Below, in pieces: positions 5,218 to 7,018 of a stretch of 7,018 bases of DNA. Below the pieces are notes generated by a model. The model searched no databases. It saw only the letters and a list, made by a program, of their open reading frames with translations, and was not told the origin of the DNA. Both the position numbers and the translations under genes were made by a program. Within the stretch, counting starts at the first letter, position 1, and each line of letters begins with the position of its first letter. Source of the DNA: Bacteroidales bacterium (GTDB taxonomy: Bacteria; Bacteroidota; Bacteroidia; Bacteroidales; ML635J-15); the NCBI GenBank assembly GCA_028701945.1, contig JAQVPT010000192.1, positions 1-7,018 of the forward strand. The letters run 5' to 3'.

Positions 5218-7018
5218 TTAATCCTTCACACAACGGACGGACAGCCCCGAATCTTTACCGAAGTTATATCTGTAAACACCGCTGCCATTGTAGTACATAG
5301 CACGGTTATATGCACTCTCCCAATCGCTCTCCGAAGTACTCCACCAGAAACCGTGAGTGCTAATGCCGTCAAATACATTGGTACCACGGTAGCCACCTGG
5401 AAGGGCTGCAAAGCCGTTTTCGGTAGTTACACCAAGGTTGGGATCATCCCAATGTGTTGTGCCGTTTTCTTTTAGTTTTCCACCAGCATCGCTCGCTCCT
5501 CCAAGATAATCGGTTAATTCTGTCCACTCAGTATCACTTGGTAAATGCCAACCTGTAGGACATACACCTTGCACTCCACTTGGATTGGCTACGCTACTAA
5601 CTGAACCTGCCATTACAGCAGTCCAATTATATAATACGCCGTAAGTATCATAATTTGCAGTTGCTTTAGCTGCAACTACATCAGTACCATCATAATCATA
5701 AACATAATAATAAGCTATGCTATTTGAACCTGTACCATCATCTACCACGCTTGGTAAATAAGCAAGGTTTTCTGCCATCCATTCTTGATTACCTATAATT
5801 ATTGTTTGATATTCGGTTCCATCTCTACTGTCTGTAAATGAATTAAATATTGGAACATCAATTACTGTAATATAGTCGTCTTTTGTTTCGGTTGAACTTA
5901 AAACTCCATTGCTTGCTGTTAAACTTACAGTGTAAATACCTACAATAGTGTATGTATAAGTCGGGTTTTGTTCTGTTGATGTATTCCCATCTCCAAAATC
6001 CCAAAGCCAGCTTGTTGCCTCTAAAACAGAATTATCTGTAAAATCAATAGAATTACCAAGCGTGACATTTGTCGCACTAACAGAAAAATCTATTACTACC
6101 ATGCCATTATCCAAAAATAGATTTAACAATTGATCAACATAAGCTTTTGTGGCAGCATCTTGATTATTAACAGGGTCGGCTAAATTTGTAATATTTTGGG
6201 CATTTGCATCCAATGTAAAATCACTAATTACTGTGGGAGCATTGCTTAAGTTATTATAATCACCATCAAATGTCGCAGGTAAATTTATCAAATCTTCATA
6301 ATCTTTGTCCCATGCCGTAAAAACAGGGTCAGTTTCGGTGTATTCTGTTAAATATCCCACATCGTTTGTAAAATCACCAACATTTTCAGGCACAGCTATA
6401 ATAACAGGGGTATTGGTTAAATCTTCATAATCTTTGTCCCATGCCGTAAAAACAGGGTCAGTTTCGGTGTATTCTGTTAAATATCCCACATCGTTTGTAA
6501 AATCACCAACATTTTCAGGCACAGCTATAATAACAGGGGTATTAGTTAAATCTTCATAATCTTTGTCCCATGCTGTAAAAACAGGGTCAGTTTCGGTAAT
6601 TACACCTGTTACTGTTTCAGCTGTTTTTGCATGCAAAGCATAAGGTACACTCAATAATTGGCTGATTCCTGTTATTGTATAACTTGTACCTCCTACTGGG
6701 TCGGTTTCGGTTTTTATAAAATAAGTGTCGTTTGCCCAATCAATGGTAGCAAAATCTCCACTTACAAGAGTTCCTGTTCCAATTTCTAAACTTACCAAGC
6801 CGTTGGCATTGGAGGTTGGGGTTTGGGTTTCAACGTAAACTGCTGTTCCGCTTGGACTGCCTTGTAAAATACTGATTTGCATACCTACTGAAGTATTTGT
6901 TACAAGTACATCACTTGCATCTCGCACTACTGCTTGATAGCTCATTTTTTCGGGTGATTGAGCGAAAAGTGATGAGAAAATGAGCAGATTTGCTAATGTA
7001 ATGATGAATGATTTGCTA
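5218..7018 (-). CDS. Secreted fibre-like surface protein: head, 43-aa repeats, PKD, Fib_succ_major domain
   Basis: The intact member of the cluster; its first codons lie beyond 7018. Visible before the Met at 6945 are SKSFIITLANLLIFSSLFA and QSPEK, the core of a signal peptide, so that Met is internal. Numbering from it (575 residues): 1-110 is the head module, ending SQLLSVPYALHAKTAE. Residues 118-219 are 2.4 copies of a 43-residue repeat (ETDPVFTAWDKDYEDL, VGDFTNDVGYLTEYT). Residues 250-275 have the tail-fibre-like NITNLADPVNNQDAATKAYV, often next to trimer coiled coils. Residues 284-362 are a PKD domain (WLWDFGDGNTSTEQNPTYTY). Residues 375-575 are a Fibrobacter succinogenes major paralogous domain: DGTEYQTIIIGNQEWMAENL, YGVLYNW, CPTGWHLPSDTEW, GFAALPGGYRG, FWWSTSE, GLSVRCVKD, with Cys462 and Cys572. 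It lacks a T9SS tail, so its export route past the inner membrane and its ligand are unknown. The stop is TAA. Confidence 0.88.
   Translation of the reverse strand, partial: SKSFIITLANLLIFSSLFAQSPEKMSYQAVVRDASDVLVTNTSVGMQISILQGSPSGTAVYVETQTPTSNANGLVSLEIGTGTLVSGDFATIDWANDTYFIKTETDPVGGTSYTITGISQLLSVPYALHAKTAETVTGVITETDPVFTAWDKDYEDLTNTPVIIAVPENVGDFTNDVGYLTEYTETDPVFTAWDKDYEDLTNTPVIIAVPENVGDFTNDVGYLTEYTETDPVFTAWDKDYEDLINLPATFDGDYNNLSNAPTVISDFTLDANAQNITNLADPVNNQDAATKAYVDQLLNLFLDNGMVVIDFSVSATNVTLGNSIDFTDNSVLEATSWLWDFGDGNTSTEQNPTYTYTIVGIYTVSLTASNGVLSSTETKDDYITVIDVPIFNSFTDSRDGTEYQTIIIGNQEWMAENLAYLPSVVDDGTGSNSIAYYYVYDYDGTDVVAAKATANYDTYGVLYNWTAVMAGSVSSVANPSGVQGVCPTGWHLPSDTEWTELTDYLGGASDAGGKLKENGTTHWDDPNLGVTTENGFAALPGGYRGTNVFDGISTHGFWWSTSESDWESAYNRAMYYNGSGVYRYNFGKDSGLSVRCVKD
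6290..6597 (-). repeat. In-frame 129-bp tandem repeat, 2.4 copies
   Basis: Copies span 6290-6418 and 6419-6547, with a partial third at 6548-6597. The two full copies differ at one base (near 6414/6543), and the partial copy differs from them at one base. The period of 129 bp equals 43 codons, so unit gain or loss keeps the frame. It encodes the ETDPVFTAWDKDYEDL repeats that form the stalk-like part of the surface protein. Confidence 0.95.
6892..6966 (-). repeat. 75-bp identical segment shared with 4928-5002
   Basis: Partner of the identical segment in the broken paralogue. It spans the signal-peptide cleavage region and the first 18 or so codons of the head. Confidence 0.9.

Noticed and set aside
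6290..6597. CRISPR-like array
   Set aside because: The 129-bp units are contiguous, in frame inside a protein-coding gene, and there are no unique spacers.

Overview
The window reads as chromosomal DNA of an AT-rich member of the Bacteroidota. The evidence is TAnnTTTG-type -7 promoter boxes, starts without Shine-Dalgarno sequences, a Bacteroidota-style dihydroorotase, type IX secretion (T9SS) C-terminal sorting domains, and secreted proteins with the 'YQAVVRDA...QLLSVPYAL' N-terminal module common in this phylum. The genus cannot be told from the sequence.

Left part (1-2618, + strand) is conserved housekeeping DNA. It holds the catalytic end of a membrane diadenylate cyclase (CdaA, c-di-AMP synthesis), a 205-bp gap with a long inverted repeat and a promoter, a complete class I dihydroorotase (pyrimidine synthesis), and a small secreted thioredoxin-fold protein 21 bp downstream that is probably co-transcribed.

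A short spacer (2619-2700) made of tandem 7-8-nt words separates this block from convergent genes on the minus strand.

Right part (2701-7018, minus strand) is a decaying cluster of large secreted surface proteins. In transcription order it contains: (A) an intact fibre-like protein with signal peptide, shared head, 43-residue tandem repeats, PKD domain and a Fibrobacter-type paralogous C-terminal domain; (B) a paralogue with the same head but a DUF1566-like C-terminus, broken by one in-frame amber codon; (C) an orphan T9SS sorting tail abutting the stop of B; (D) a frameshifted head fragment of the same family, joined directly to an unrelated beta-propeller/PKD/T9SS tail.

Between C and D lies a 213-bp transposase-less element. 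It has perfect 17-bp terminal inverted repeats, flanking 9-bp direct repeats and a hairpin-rich interior, which makes it a MITE. It inserted exactly where the stop codon of C overlapped the start codon of D.

The most notable points are the MITE, the head-sharing and tail-swapping among A, B and D (including a 75-bp perfect identity between A and B), and the layered pseudogenisation. No complete new molecular system is evident; the minus-strand cluster looks like a recombining surface-protein locus with several dead copies.
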